Made by a program: the position numbers and the translations under genes. This document shows, piece by piece, positions 1 through 7,277 of a stretch of 9,173 nucleotides of DNA. This DNA is from an uncultured Clostridia bacterium (lineage in GTDB: Bacteria; Bacillota_A; Clostridia; Christensenellales; CAG-138). Under the pieces are notes generated by a model, which ran no database searches, was not told the origin of the DNA, and saw only the letters and a program-made list of their open reading frames with translations. The stretch lies in assembly GCA_937877295.1 (NCBI GenBank), contig CALFIV010000227.1, positions 1 through 9,173 on the forward strand. Direction: 5' to 3'. The first letter of the stretch is position 1. Each line of letters opens with the position of its first letter.

Positions 1-729
1 CGCCGAGAACGGCCGGCTCGCGTTCGGACAGGCGCATCTCAACCGTTTTTATGACAGCCTTGACAGACTGCGGATTCCGTTTTCGATGACAAAGCGCGCG
101 CTGCTCGATGAAATCGAGCGCTGTCTTGCGGCGGCAGGCGAGCGCAGCGCGTCGCTCTATTGGCAGGTCTCGCGCGGAACGGGCCGCCGTCAGCACGCGT
201 TTCCGGAGGGCGTTGCCGCAAACCTGCTGATCACCGTGACCCCAAAGGCGGCGGACGCCGACGGCGGACCGATGCGGCTGGTCACCGCTCCGGACCTGCG
301 CTACCGTGCGATATCAAAACACTGAACCTGATCCCGAACATCCTTGCCCATCAAGCGGCGAAGGAAGCGGGCGCGGACGGTGCGGCGCTTGTGCGCGACG
401 GCTTTGTCACGGAGGGTACGCATACCAACATCTTTATGCTGCAGAACGGGACGCTGTATACGCATCCGGCGGACCGGTCGATCCTTGCCGGCGTCACGCG
501 CGGCGTGCTGATCAAGATTTGTGATTCGCTCGGCATTCCCGTTTCACAGACGCCGTTTACGCCGGAGCAGATGCGGGCCGCCGACGAGATTCTGGTCAGC
601 TCGAGTCTCATGGGCATTCGCAGCGTATCGGAGCTTGACGGTTCGCCTGTGGGCGGAAACGCGCCCGAAACGGTGCGTGCCGTCCGTGAGGCATATCGGA
701 AACGGTTTACGGAGGAAACGGACGCATGA
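1..729 (+). pseudogene. dat: D-amino-acid aminotransferase (class IV PLP enzyme), 5'-partial and frameshifted
   Basis: Class IV aminotransferases of this type interconvert D-alanine and other D-amino acids with 2-oxo acids. The first part reads in the frame starting at base 2 and contains the QVSRGTGRRQHAFPEG stretch; its R-x-H pair matches the carboxylate-binding Arg/His of Bacillus D-amino-acid transaminase. That frame stops at 323-325. The family sequence resumes one frame over at about 307 with CDIKTLNL, whose Lys is the expected PLP-binding residue, then VTEGTHTNIF (cofactor Glu), and runs to the TGA at 727-729. Family members read D-x-R-[WY]-L-R-C-D-I-K here, while this copy has DLRY then CDIK with only two bases between them. 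One codon plus one base, four bases in all, seem to be missing, so the PLP lysine is out of frame. It is either a recent pseudogene or a sequence error. The N-terminal ~40 residues lie outside the window. The stop overlaps the next start (ATGA at 726-729). A branched-chain aminotransferase is the less likely alternative because of the R-x-H motif. Confidence 0.85.
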
Positions 730-2834
730 TCCGACGGAACAAACAACAGGAAGCGCAAGCGCCGGCGACGCCGGAGGCGGTGCAGCCGGAGGGCGAAGCG
801 GCAAAGACGCGTCCGAAGCCTTTGTCGCTCTGGCGCGGCATTCTGTCGGTCGGGCTCATTGCAGCGGCGGCGCTGCTGGCCGTGAGCTTTGTCGCAGTCT
901 GCCTGATGTACCGTACGGTCCGGCCGTTTTTGCGCATCGAGCTCGGCGATCCCGCGCCGCTTGCGGAGGAATACCTGCGCGACGATGCGGAGGCGGACTA
1001 TTTGGTCGTGCCCCGGATTCGGGATCGCGCCGGGACATATATTCTGAAGATTCAAAAGGGCAGGATTTCGCTGCCTGTGCTGCTGATTGTACGCGATACG
1101 ATCCCGCCGGCTGCGGAAGGCGCGGAACAGACGATCTCCACAAAGGAGACGCCGACGGCGGACCGGTTTGTCAAAAAGCTCACAGACCAAAGCGTCGTCA
1201 AGCTCACCTATGAGGTTGCGCCCGTATTCGGCAGGGTCGGCGATTACACCGCAATCATTCGTCTCGAGGATGCGAGCGGAAACGTCACGCGCGTTCCTGC
1301 CGAGGCGCATGTGCGCATTGCGCGTGAATCCGTTGCATGCGAAGCGGGCGAGCCCGCGCCGGACGCCTCGGCATTTCTGATCGACGATTATGCCATCGCA
1401 GATGCGACCGAGATCACCGACGCCATGATGCGCACGCCCGGCGTGTATCCGATCTCCATGACCGCGGACGGCACGCCGGTGGAGAGTCTGCTGATCGTGC
1501 AAGACACGGTCGCGCCGCAAGCGAGCGGCGTCACACGCGTCGTCGATCCGGATGAAACGCTGCTGCCCGAGATGCTGGTCAAAGACCTGTACGATGAAAC
1601 GCAGGTAACGGTCCGGTTCATCGACGAGCCCGATCCCGAAGCACGCGCCGCGCAGGCGGTGCGCATTGAGATCACCGATCTCGGCGGCAACCGCACCGAG
1701 ATCGTATCGAACGTGCTGTTTTCCAATGTGCAGCCGATGCAGGTCGAAGCGAGCGATCAGCCGCTTTCGGTCGTCCAATGCCTCGCGCCGGGCAGCTACA
1801 AAACCGCATCCTTTGTCGTGCCGTTCATCCCCGATGTTCCCGGCACGCATGCGGTGCATATGGTGATTGACGGCGAGGAGAACCTCGCGGTCATCGAGGT
1901 GCGTGATACGGTCGCGCCGGCACTCCGCGTGGAACGGACCGAATGGTACGTCGACGCGCCGGCGGAGGCTTCGTTCTTTGCGGCGGCGGAGGATATGACG
2001 GCGACGGAGCTGCGCTTTCTTTCCGAGCCGGACTGGACGCGGGCGTGGCAAACGGTCACGGTCGTTGCGACGGACGCCGGCGGAAACGAAACGCAAAAGA
2101 AGTTTACGCTGCGCCTCAGCCGGGACGCGGAGCCGCCGGCGCTGTACGGCGCAAGGGATCGCTTCGCGTATGTCGATGAAGCCGTTGCATACAGGAAGGA
2201 CGTCTGGGCGGAGGACAACTGCGACGGACCGGTCGAGGTCACCGTCGACGCGTCTTTGGCCGATCCCACACAGCTCGGAACGTATCCGGTGACGTATACG
2301 GCGACCGACCGCGCGGGCAACACGACGAGCTGCACGGTACAGTTCACGTTCGTCAAGGCGAAGGTGACCGAGGAAACGGCCGAGGCGGTGGCGCAGAGGA
2401 TCTTGAAGCGTGTGCTCAAGGACGGTATGACGCTGGACCAGCAGGTGGAAGCGCTTTACAATTACGTGTTTCGAAACATCCGCTATGTGAACGCGTCGAA
2501 CAAGGAGGACTGGCGCAGCGAAGCGGTGCGCGGCCTGACGACCGGCATAGGCGATTGCTTCACCTCGTATGCGGCGATGCGTCTGCTGCTGGAGCATACG
2601 GATGCCGAGTATATGAGCGTCGAACGCTTCGGGTCGACCCGCAGGCATTACTGGCTGATCGTCAATCTCGGCAGCGGCTGGTATCATCTCGATCCCAGCC
2701 ATGTCAGCAAGGCAAAGAACCGATGCTTCATGTGGACAAACGAGCAGACGCAAAAGATCGATCTGAAATACTGGCGCTACGACGAATCGCTGTATCCGCC
2801 GATCGCGACCGAGCCGTACAAGAAAGGCAAATGA
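726..2834 (+). CDS. membrane-anchored transglutaminase-like protein with Ig-like repeats
   Basis: A 702-residue protein. Residues 1-34 are a charged, Pro/Ala-rich cytoplasmic tail and about 35-61 form one transmembrane helix, so the rest should lie outside the membrane. Residues ~68-545 are beta-rich modules of bacterial Ig/DUF5011/HYR style: the marker V-[RQ]-D-T-[IV]-x-P recurs at Asp 124, 260 and 394, and the marker D-x-[GSA]-G-N-x-T recurs at Asp 182, 318, 450 and 528. Residues ~560-690 form a transglutaminase-like domain with the expected triad: Cys611 in GDCFTSY, His641 in RRHYW and Asp656 in YHLDPSH. Such domains act as cysteine peptidases or acyl transferases; the substrate here is unknown, with cell-wall peptide an inference from location. 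The start at 726 has GGAGG at 711-715 (10-base spacing) and overlaps the upstream stop. It sits directly ahead of the adenylation gene, so it is probably a structural part of the surface-modification system. Confidence 0.9.
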   Translation: MIRRNKQQEAQAPATPEAVQPEGEAAKTRPKPLSLWRGILSVGLIAAAALLAVSFVAVCLMYRTVRPFLRIELGDPAPLAEEYLRDDAEADYLVVPRIRDRAGTYILKIQKGRISLPVLLIVRDTIPPAAEGAEQTISTKETPTADRFVKKLTDQSVVKLTYEVAPVFGRVGDYTAIIRLEDASGNVTRVPAEAHVRIARESVACEAGEPAPDASAFLIDDYAIADATEITDAMMRTPGVYPISMTADGTPVESLLIVQDTVAPQASGVTRVVDPDETLLPEMLVKDLYDETQVTVRFIDEPDPEARAAQAVRIEITDLGGNRTEIVSNVLFSNVQPMQVEASDQPLSVVQCLAPGSYKTASFVVPFIPDVPGTHAVHMVIDGEENLAVIEVRDTVAPALRVERTEWYVDAPAEASFFAAAEDMTATELRFLSEPDWTRAWQTVTVVATDAGGNETQKKFTLRLSRDAEPPALYGARDRFAYVDEAVAYRKDVWAEDNCDGPVEVTVDASLADPTQLGTYPVTYTATDRAGNTTSCTVQFTFVKAKVTEETAEAVAQRILKRVLKDGMTLDQQVEALYNYVFRNIRYVNASNKEDWRSEAVRGLTTGIGDCFTSYAAMRLLLEHTDAEYMSVERFGSTRRHYWLIVNLGSGWYHLDPSHVSKAKNRCFMWTNEQTQKIDLKYWRYDESLYPPIATEPYKKGK

Positions 2835-2835
2835 A

Positions 2836-4347
2836 ATGAAAACGATGCTGACCGCACTTTCCGATCAGGCGGACCTGCGCCCGGATGCGCCGGCGTTTAC
2901 CGACGAAACCGGCACGCTGACGTTTTCGGACGTCGCGCGCATCAGCGACGCAGCGGGAACGGCGCTGCTGCATCGCGGCGCAAAGCAGGAAGCGATTCTG
3001 CTCTTTTTACCGCGCAGCGCAACGGAGATTGCGCTGTTTTTCGCCGTATGGAAAGCGGGCTGCTTTTATGTGCCGGTCGATGCGGAGCTCGGTGAAAACC
3101 GCATCCGCTCGATCCTCGAACGCGTCGGTCCGCGCTTTGCGATCGCGGACGAAACGGGCCGCAAGCTGCTTTCGGCGTACGGCTTCCGGGGAAAAACGCT
3201 CGACCCGGATACGCTGACTGCGGAAGCGCCGGATCAGGCGGCGCTGAACGCCGCGCAAAACGCGACGCTTGACGCCGATCCCGCGTATCTCGTGTTTACA
3301 AGCGGCAGCACCGGCGCGCCGAAGGGCGTGGTCGGCTGTCACCGGGCGGTGATCGACTATGCGGCGCAGATCACAAAGACGCTGCGCGCCGACGAACACG
3401 ACGTATTCGCCATGCAGGCGCCGCTGTACGTGGACGCCTGCCTCAAGGAGATTCTCTCCGCGCTGTGCTGCGGTTCGCACGTCGTGCTTGTGCCGAAAAA
3501 GCTGTTCATGACGCCCGTGCCGCTCGTGGAGTTTCTGAACGCGCACCGCGTGACCGCGCTCTGCTGGGTTGTGTCCGCACTGACGCTGATCTCCGCGCTG
3601 CACACCTTCGACGAGGTCGTACCCGCCCATCTTCGAACCGTTGCGTTCGGCAGCGAGGTCATGCCGCCGAAGCAGCTTCGCATCTGGCGGCAGCACGTTC
3701 CGGCACGCTATCTCAATCTGTACGGCCCGACCGAATGCACCGGCATGTCGTGCTTCTATGAGGTCGGCCGCGATTTTCAAGACGACGAGCGCATACCGAT
3801 CGGACGCGCATTCGACAATACAGAAGTCTTTTTGCTCGACGAGCACGACCGCCGCGCAGAGGAGGGGGAGATCTGCATCCGCGGAACGGCGCTGTGTCAC
3901 GGCTATTACCGCGATCCGGAGCGCACCGCTAAGGCGTTTGTGCAGAATCCGCTGCACGCCGATTATCCCGAAACGGTCTACCGCACCGGCGATCTGGGAC
4001 GGTGGAACGCGCGCGGCGAGCTGGAGTATCTCGGCCGAAAGGACGATCAGATCAAGCACATGGGACACCGCATCGAGCTCGGGGAGCTGGAGGCGGCGGC
4101 AAAGACGGTTGAGGGCGTCAACGCGGCGTGCGCCGTGTTCGACCGCGCGCGCAGCATTCTGGGACTTGTGTATACCGGTACGATCGACCGCGCCGCGCTG
4201 CTGCTTGCGCTTCGCACACGCGTGCCGGCGTATCTGCTGCCGAAGATGAGCAAGCGCGTCGACGCGCTGCCGCTCACACAAAACGGAAAGACCGATCGGA
4301 ACGCAGCCGCAGCGCTGCTGTTCGGACCGTCTCCGGCGTCGATCTGA
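2836..4347 (+). CDS. amino-acid adenylating enzyme, DltA-like (AMP-binding, ANL superfamily)
   Basis: A 503-residue stand-alone adenylation enzyme, about the length of DltA (D-alanine--carrier protein ligase). It should activate an amino acid with ATP and load it on the carrier protein encoded next. Visible core motifs are the P-loop TSGSTGAPKG (155-164), YGPTE (296-300), YRTGDLG (382-388, Asp386 for ribose), GRKDDQIKHMGHRIELGE hinge region (400-417) and NGKTDR with the catalytic Lys485. Asp200 in PLYVDACLKE aligns with the DltA Asp that binds the substrate amino group, which supports an amino-acid substrate. The DltA motif F-C-G-E-V-L-P is F-G-S-E-V-M-P here, so Gly272 replaces the Cys linked to D-Ala selectivity. 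The substrate may therefore not be D-Ala. The start follows the upstream stop by one base, with a modest AAAGG ribosome site ~9 bases upstream. An NRPS-like ligase loading another small amino acid is the alternative. Confidence 0.9.
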   Translation: MKTMLTALSDQADLRPDAPAFTDETGTLTFSDVARISDAAGTALLHRGAKQEAILLFLPRSATEIALFFAVWKAGCFYVPVDAELGENRIRSILERVGPRFAIADETGRKLLSAYGFRGKTLDPDTLTAEAPDQAALNAAQNATLDADPAYLVFTSGSTGAPKGVVGCHRAVIDYAAQITKTLRADEHDVFAMQAPLYVDACLKEILSALCCGSHVVLVPKKLFMTPVPLVEFLNAHRVTALCWVVSALTLISALHTFDEVVPAHLRTVAFGSEVMPPKQLRIWRQHVPARYLNLYGPTECTGMSCFYEVGRDFQDDERIPIGRAFDNTEVFLLDEHDRRAEEGEICIRGTALCHGYYRDPERTAKAFVQNPLHADYPETVYRTGDLGRWNARGELEYLGRKDDQIKHMGHRIELGELEAAAKTVEGVNAACAVFDRARSILGLVYTGTIDRAALLLALRTRVPAYLLPKMSKRVDALPLTQNGKTDRNAAAALLFGPSPASI

Positions 4348-4358
4348 TCCGCTTCTTT

Positions 4359-4389
4359 GTCATCCTGAGGCTTGTCGAAGGATCTCGGA
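4359..4389 (+). repeat. short interspersed repeat inside the operon (copy 1)
   Basis: This lies in the 81-base gap between the adenylation and carrier genes, the only sizeable gap in the operon. It reads GTCATCCTGAG, a short linker, CTTGTCGAAGGATCTC, then GGA. The same blocks (GTCAT[CT]CTGAG, CTTGT, CGAAGGATCTC) recur at 7820-7850. The ends are weakly self-complementary (CTGAG against CTCGG with a wobble pair). Sequences of the form GTCAT-CCTGAG...GAAGGATCTC are, as I recall, scattered in many bacterial genomes as short interspersed repeats. An effect on mRNA processing or on relative expression of the two genes is inference. Confidence 0.7.
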
Positions 4390-4418
4390 ACGGAAAAGCA
4401 AACGAATTTTCCATCATC

Positions 4419-4424
4419 AGGAGG
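4419..4424 (+). promoter_or_regulatory. strong ribosome binding site of the carrier-protein gene
   Basis: A perfect AGGAGG lies just upstream of two consecutive ATG codons (4426 and 4429). The second ATG, with 4 bases of spacing, is the better start; the first would leave only 1 base. This rules out the longer in-frame start at 4372, which would put the ribosome site inside the gene. The strong site fits high demand for a carrier protein relative to its enzymes. Confidence 0.8.
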
Positions 4425-4428
4425 AATG

Positions 4429-4662
4429 ATGCATCAATTATTGGAGCTTTTAAAGGAACTGCATCCCGAAACGGATTTTGAACGGGAGACGGCGCTGGTC
4501 GATCACGGAATCCTGGCGTCGTTCGACGTCGTGATGCTGATCACACGCATCGAGGAGGAATTCGACGTGGTGATTCCCGCAAAATACATCACGCCGGAGC
4601 GGTTCAACAGTGCGCAGGCGCTTTACGCGCTGATCGAACAATTGCGGGAACAGGACGACTGA
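4429..4662 (+). CDS. acyl/aminoacyl carrier protein, DltC-like
   Basis: A 77-residue acidic helical protein of the phosphopantetheine carrier family, about the usual size of DltC and ACP. It should carry the activated amino acid as a thioester between the adenylating enzyme and the membrane acyltransferase. The 4'-phosphopantetheine attachment site is Ser31 in HGILASFDVVML, followed by the helix II/III region RIEEEFDVVIPAKYI. The usual Asp before the serine (DSF/DSL) is Ala30 here, which is unusual because that Asp contributes to recognition by phosphopantetheinyl transferase. The gene has the best ribosome site of the operon, and its stop overlaps the MBOAT start by one base (TGATG at 4660-4664), so translation of the two is probably coupled. 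No transferase gene for the pantetheine arm is present in this window. Confidence 0.88.
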   Translation: MHQLLELLKELHPETDFERETALVDHGILASFDVVMLITRIEEEFDVVIPAKYITPERFNSAQALYALIEQLREQDD

Positions 4663-6239
4663 TGCTGTTCACCTCGTGGGCGTTTCTTCTGTTTTTGGCG
4701 GTACTGCTGCCCCTGTACTACGTCGTGCCGAAACGGGTGCAATGGATCGTGCTGCTGCTTGCCGACGCGGCGTTTGTCGCGGCGGCGGGCGTGAAAAGCG
4801 CGGTTTTTTTGCTCGTGACGATCGCGACGGTGTATGCCGCGTCGCGTTTGCTCGACGCGCTGTTTCAAAAGCAGAGGGAAACGGTCGCCGCTATGAAGGC
4901 GACGCACACGAAGGAACAGAGGAAAGCGGCGCGCCTCGGCTTTGAACGGAAACGCCGCGCGGTGCTGATCGGCTGCCTGATCGTCAACGTCGGGGTTCTG
5001 TTCGTGCTCAAATACGGCGCTGCGATCGGAAGGCTCTCGGCGGCCTGGTTCAAAACGCCGACGTTCGGCGGCGGGCTGGCGCTCACGATGGGCGTCTCGT
5101 TCTATACGTTTTCGTCGATCGGCTATCTTTTAGACGTCTATCGTGAGACGATTCCCGCGGAACGCAATCCGTTCCGTCTTGCGCTGTTCATTTCCTTTTT
5201 CTCGCTGCTGGTGCAAGGCCCGATCAGCCGGTTTGACGTACTCGGGAAATCCTTGTTCGAGCCGCATGCGTTTTCGGGGAAACGCTTTCTTTCGGGCGCG
5301 CTTCGCATTGCGTGGGGCTACTGGAAAAAGCTGATCGTTGCGGACCGCCTGCTTGTGGCGGTCAAGGCGCTTTGCGCAAGACCGGACGTCTACCGCGGCG
5401 GATTCGTGCTCGTCGGGATGCTGCTCTATGCCGCATGTCTCTATGCCGATTTCACCGGCGGCATCGACATCACGATCGGCGTCGGCGAGTGGTTCGGCGT
5501 GACGGTCGAGGAAAACTTTCTGCGGCCGTATTTCTCCAAGAGCATTTCCGAATACTGGCGGCGCTGGCACATCACGCTCGGCGCGTGGTTCAAACGCTAC
5601 GTCTATTATCCGCTGTCGGTATGTAAGCCCATGCGCATGCTCTCGCAAAAAACGCGGGGCTTCAGCGTCGGCGTTTCGCGAAGACTGCCGGTGTATCTTG
5701 CGACGCTGCTCGTCTGGGCGCTGACCGGCGTCTGGCACGGTTCAAACGCGACGTTCCTTGTATGGGGGCTTTTGAACGGGGTCGTGATTCTGCTGTCCGA
5801 GGAGTGCAAGCCGCTGTACGCCGGCTTCCGAGCGCGCTTCCCGAAGCTTACCGAAAGCGCGTTCTACCGCGGGTTCACCGTCGTCCGCACGGTGCTGCTC
5901 CTGTCGAGCCTTCGCATCCTCGACTGCTACGGCAAGGTCGGGGACGCGTTTTCGGCGTTCGGCTCGATGTTCACGACGTGGAACTGGAGCGCGGTGCTGC
6001 ACGGCGGCATTCAGTCGCTCGGACTTTCGTATACGGATTACGCGATCGCGGCAGCGGGCGTGCTCTGCATGTTCGCGCTGTCTATGGCGCAAAGAACCGG
6101 CGCGATCCGGGAGCGCATCCTGAGACGCGGCACGGTCTTTGCCGTCTGCGTCCTGCTGCTTCTTTCGGGCACGATTCTCGTATTCGGACATTACGGCTTC
6201 GGATTCGACGCCTCGCAGTTTATCTATAACAGGTTCTGA
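4662..6239 (+). CDS. MBOAT-family membrane O-acyltransferase (DltB/AlgI-like)
   Basis: A 525-residue polytopic membrane protein, within the size range of AlgI/DltB-type MBOAT proteins. Hydrophobic segments are visible around residues 2-20, 26-47, 101-123, 139-160, 172-190, 246-264, 344-360, 364-380, 459-475 and 491-512. The MBOAT signatures are present: EYWRRWHITLGAWFKRY with His303, and LTGVWHGSNATFLVWG with His359, the presumed catalytic histidine. These enzymes take an acyl group from a cytoplasmic carrier or CoA and move it to an acceptor on the outer side of the membrane. With the carrier protein directly upstream and translationally coupled, the donor here is most likely the aminoacyl carrier. 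The acceptor (teichoic acid, glycolipid or other glycan) cannot be told. The stop overlaps the next start by one base. The family is clear; calling it DltB itself would be an overreach. Confidence 0.92.
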   Translation: MLFTSWAFLLFLAVLLPLYYVVPKRVQWIVLLLADAAFVAAAGVKSAVFLLVTIATVYAASRLLDALFQKQRETVAAMKATHTKEQRKAARLGFERKRRAVLIGCLIVNVGVLFVLKYGAAIGRLSAAWFKTPTFGGGLALTMGVSFYTFSSIGYLLDVYRETIPAERNPFRLALFISFFSLLVQGPISRFDVLGKSLFEPHAFSGKRFLSGALRIAWGYWKKLIVADRLLVAVKALCARPDVYRGGFVLVGMLLYAACLYADFTGGIDITIGVGEWFGVTVEENFLRPYFSKSISEYWRRWHITLGAWFKRYVYYPLSVCKPMRMLSQKTRGFSVGVSRRLPVYLATLLVWALTGVWHGSNATFLVWGLLNGVVILLSEECKPLYAGFRARFPKLTESAFYRGFTVVRTVLLLSSLRILDCYGKVGDAFSAFGSMFTTWNWSAVLHGGIQSLGLSYTDYAIAAAGVLCMFALSMAQRTGAIRERILRRGTVFAVCVLLLLSGTILVFGHYGFGFDASQFIYNRF

Positions 6240-7276
6240 TGATGAAACGAACGCTTCTTTCCATCGGCGGCGTGCTGCTCGCCTGCATCGTATTTTGTTC
6301 GGCGCTGTACGCGCTGACGCGCCTTGTCGCGCCGAAATATCACGACACGCCCGAGGGACGCCTTACGGGCGAATACTACGACGAGGCGACGGACCACGAC
6401 GTGCTGTTTATCGGCGACTGCGAGGTGTTCGAGCAGTTCTCGCCGGTCACGCTCTACAACGAATATGGGATCACGTCGTTCATCCGCGGCGGCGCGCAGC
6501 AGCTTGTGTGGCATTCGTATTATCTGTTGGAGGACGCGCTGCAAACCGAGACGCCGAAGGTCGTTGTGTACAACGTGCTGGCGCTCAAGTACGGCGAGCC
6601 GCAGTCCGAGGCATACAACCGCCTTGCGCTCGACGGCATGCGCTGGGGCAAAGCCAAGGCGCAGGCGATCCGTGCGAGCATGACCGAGGGCGAGGACTTT
6701 ATGTCCTATGTGTTCCCGCTGCTGCGCTACCACGACCGCATCGGCAAGCTCACAGAGGAGGATTGGCATGATTGGTTTTCGGACGGCGAGCCGGTCTCGT
6801 TTAAGGGCTATATCATGCATACGGGCGTCAAGCCCGCGACCAAGACGCCGACGCCCGCGCCGCTTGCGGATGCGCATCTGCCAAGGAGCAGCATGGCGTG
6901 GCTCGAACGTATGGCGGCGCTTTGCGAATCGCAGGGGATCGCGCTCGTGCTGATCAAGTCGCCGTCGATCGAACCGTACTGGTATCCGGAATGGGACGCG
7001 GAAATCGAAGCGTTTGCAAAATCCCACGGATTGCGCTATGATAATATGATCGCAAACGGCGAAGAGACCGGCGTGGATCTTTCGACCGATACGTACGATC
7101 AGGGACAGCATCTCAACGTGTCCGGCGCGGAAAAGCTGACGCATTGGTTCGGCGCGATCCTGAAGGCTGCGTATGAGCTTCCCGATCATCGCGGAGAGGC
7201 GGCGTACGACGCGGATTATGCAGCGCTGACTGCCCGGTATGAAGCGGAAAAACGACATTTGACGGAGGAAAACTGA
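6239..7276 (+). CDS. SGNH-like membrane-anchored protein in the DltD position
   Basis: A 345-residue protein with one N-terminal hydrophobic anchor (about residues 5-27), so the body should face outward. The fold reads as SGNH/GDSL-hydrolase-like: block I is DVLFIGDCEVFEQFSP, and a C-terminal D-x-x-x-H-L-N (Asp287, His291 in YDQGQHLNVSGAEKL) fits the catalytic Asp/His block. The usual nucleophilic Ser of GDS is Cys61. By analogy with DltD it may help transfer the aminoacyl group from the MBOAT protein to the final acceptor; this rests on gene order and fold, not on sequence identity to DltD. The MBOAT stop and this ATG share one base. A second ATG at 6242 is an equally possible start, since neither has a strong ribosome site and translation is probably coupled. 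Confidence 0.82.
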   Translation: MMKRTLLSIGGVLLACIVFCSALYALTRLVAPKYHDTPEGRLTGEYYDEATDHDVLFIGDCEVFEQFSPVTLYNEYGITSFIRGGAQQLVWHSYYLLEDALQTETPKVVVYNVLALKYGEPQSEAYNRLALDGMRWGKAKAQAIRASMTEGEDFMSYVFPLLRYHDRIGKLTEEDWHDWFSDGEPVSFKGYIMHTGVKPATKTPTPAPLADAHLPRSSMAWLERMAALCESQGIALVLIKSPSIEPYWYPEWDAEIEAFAKSHGLRYDNMIANGEETGVDLSTDTYDQGQHLNVSGAEKLTHWFGAILKAAYELPDHRGEAAYDADYAALTARYEAEKRHLTEEN

Positions 7277-7277
7277 G

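Noticed and set aside
305..310. Programmed ribosomal frameshift in the aminotransferase
   Set aside because: There is no slippery heptamer or following stimulatory structure visible, and a whole codon of the family motif is also missing, so a deletion or sequence error explains it better.
351..2753. 800-codon open frame on the - strand
   Set aside because: It is antisense to the aminotransferase and transglutaminase-like genes, its translation is Arg/His-rich with no recognisable domain, and long antisense frames are expected in GC-rich coding DNA.
3007..4281. 424-codon open frame on the - strand
   Set aside because: It lies wholly antisense to the adenylation gene, whose motifs are unambiguous, and its composition is Arg/Ala-rich shadow sequence.
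4372..4428. Longer N-terminus for the carrier protein from an ATG at 4372
   Set aside because: That stretch is the interspersed repeat plus the ribosome site and has no carrier-family similarity; AGGAGG at 4419-4424 marks the later start.
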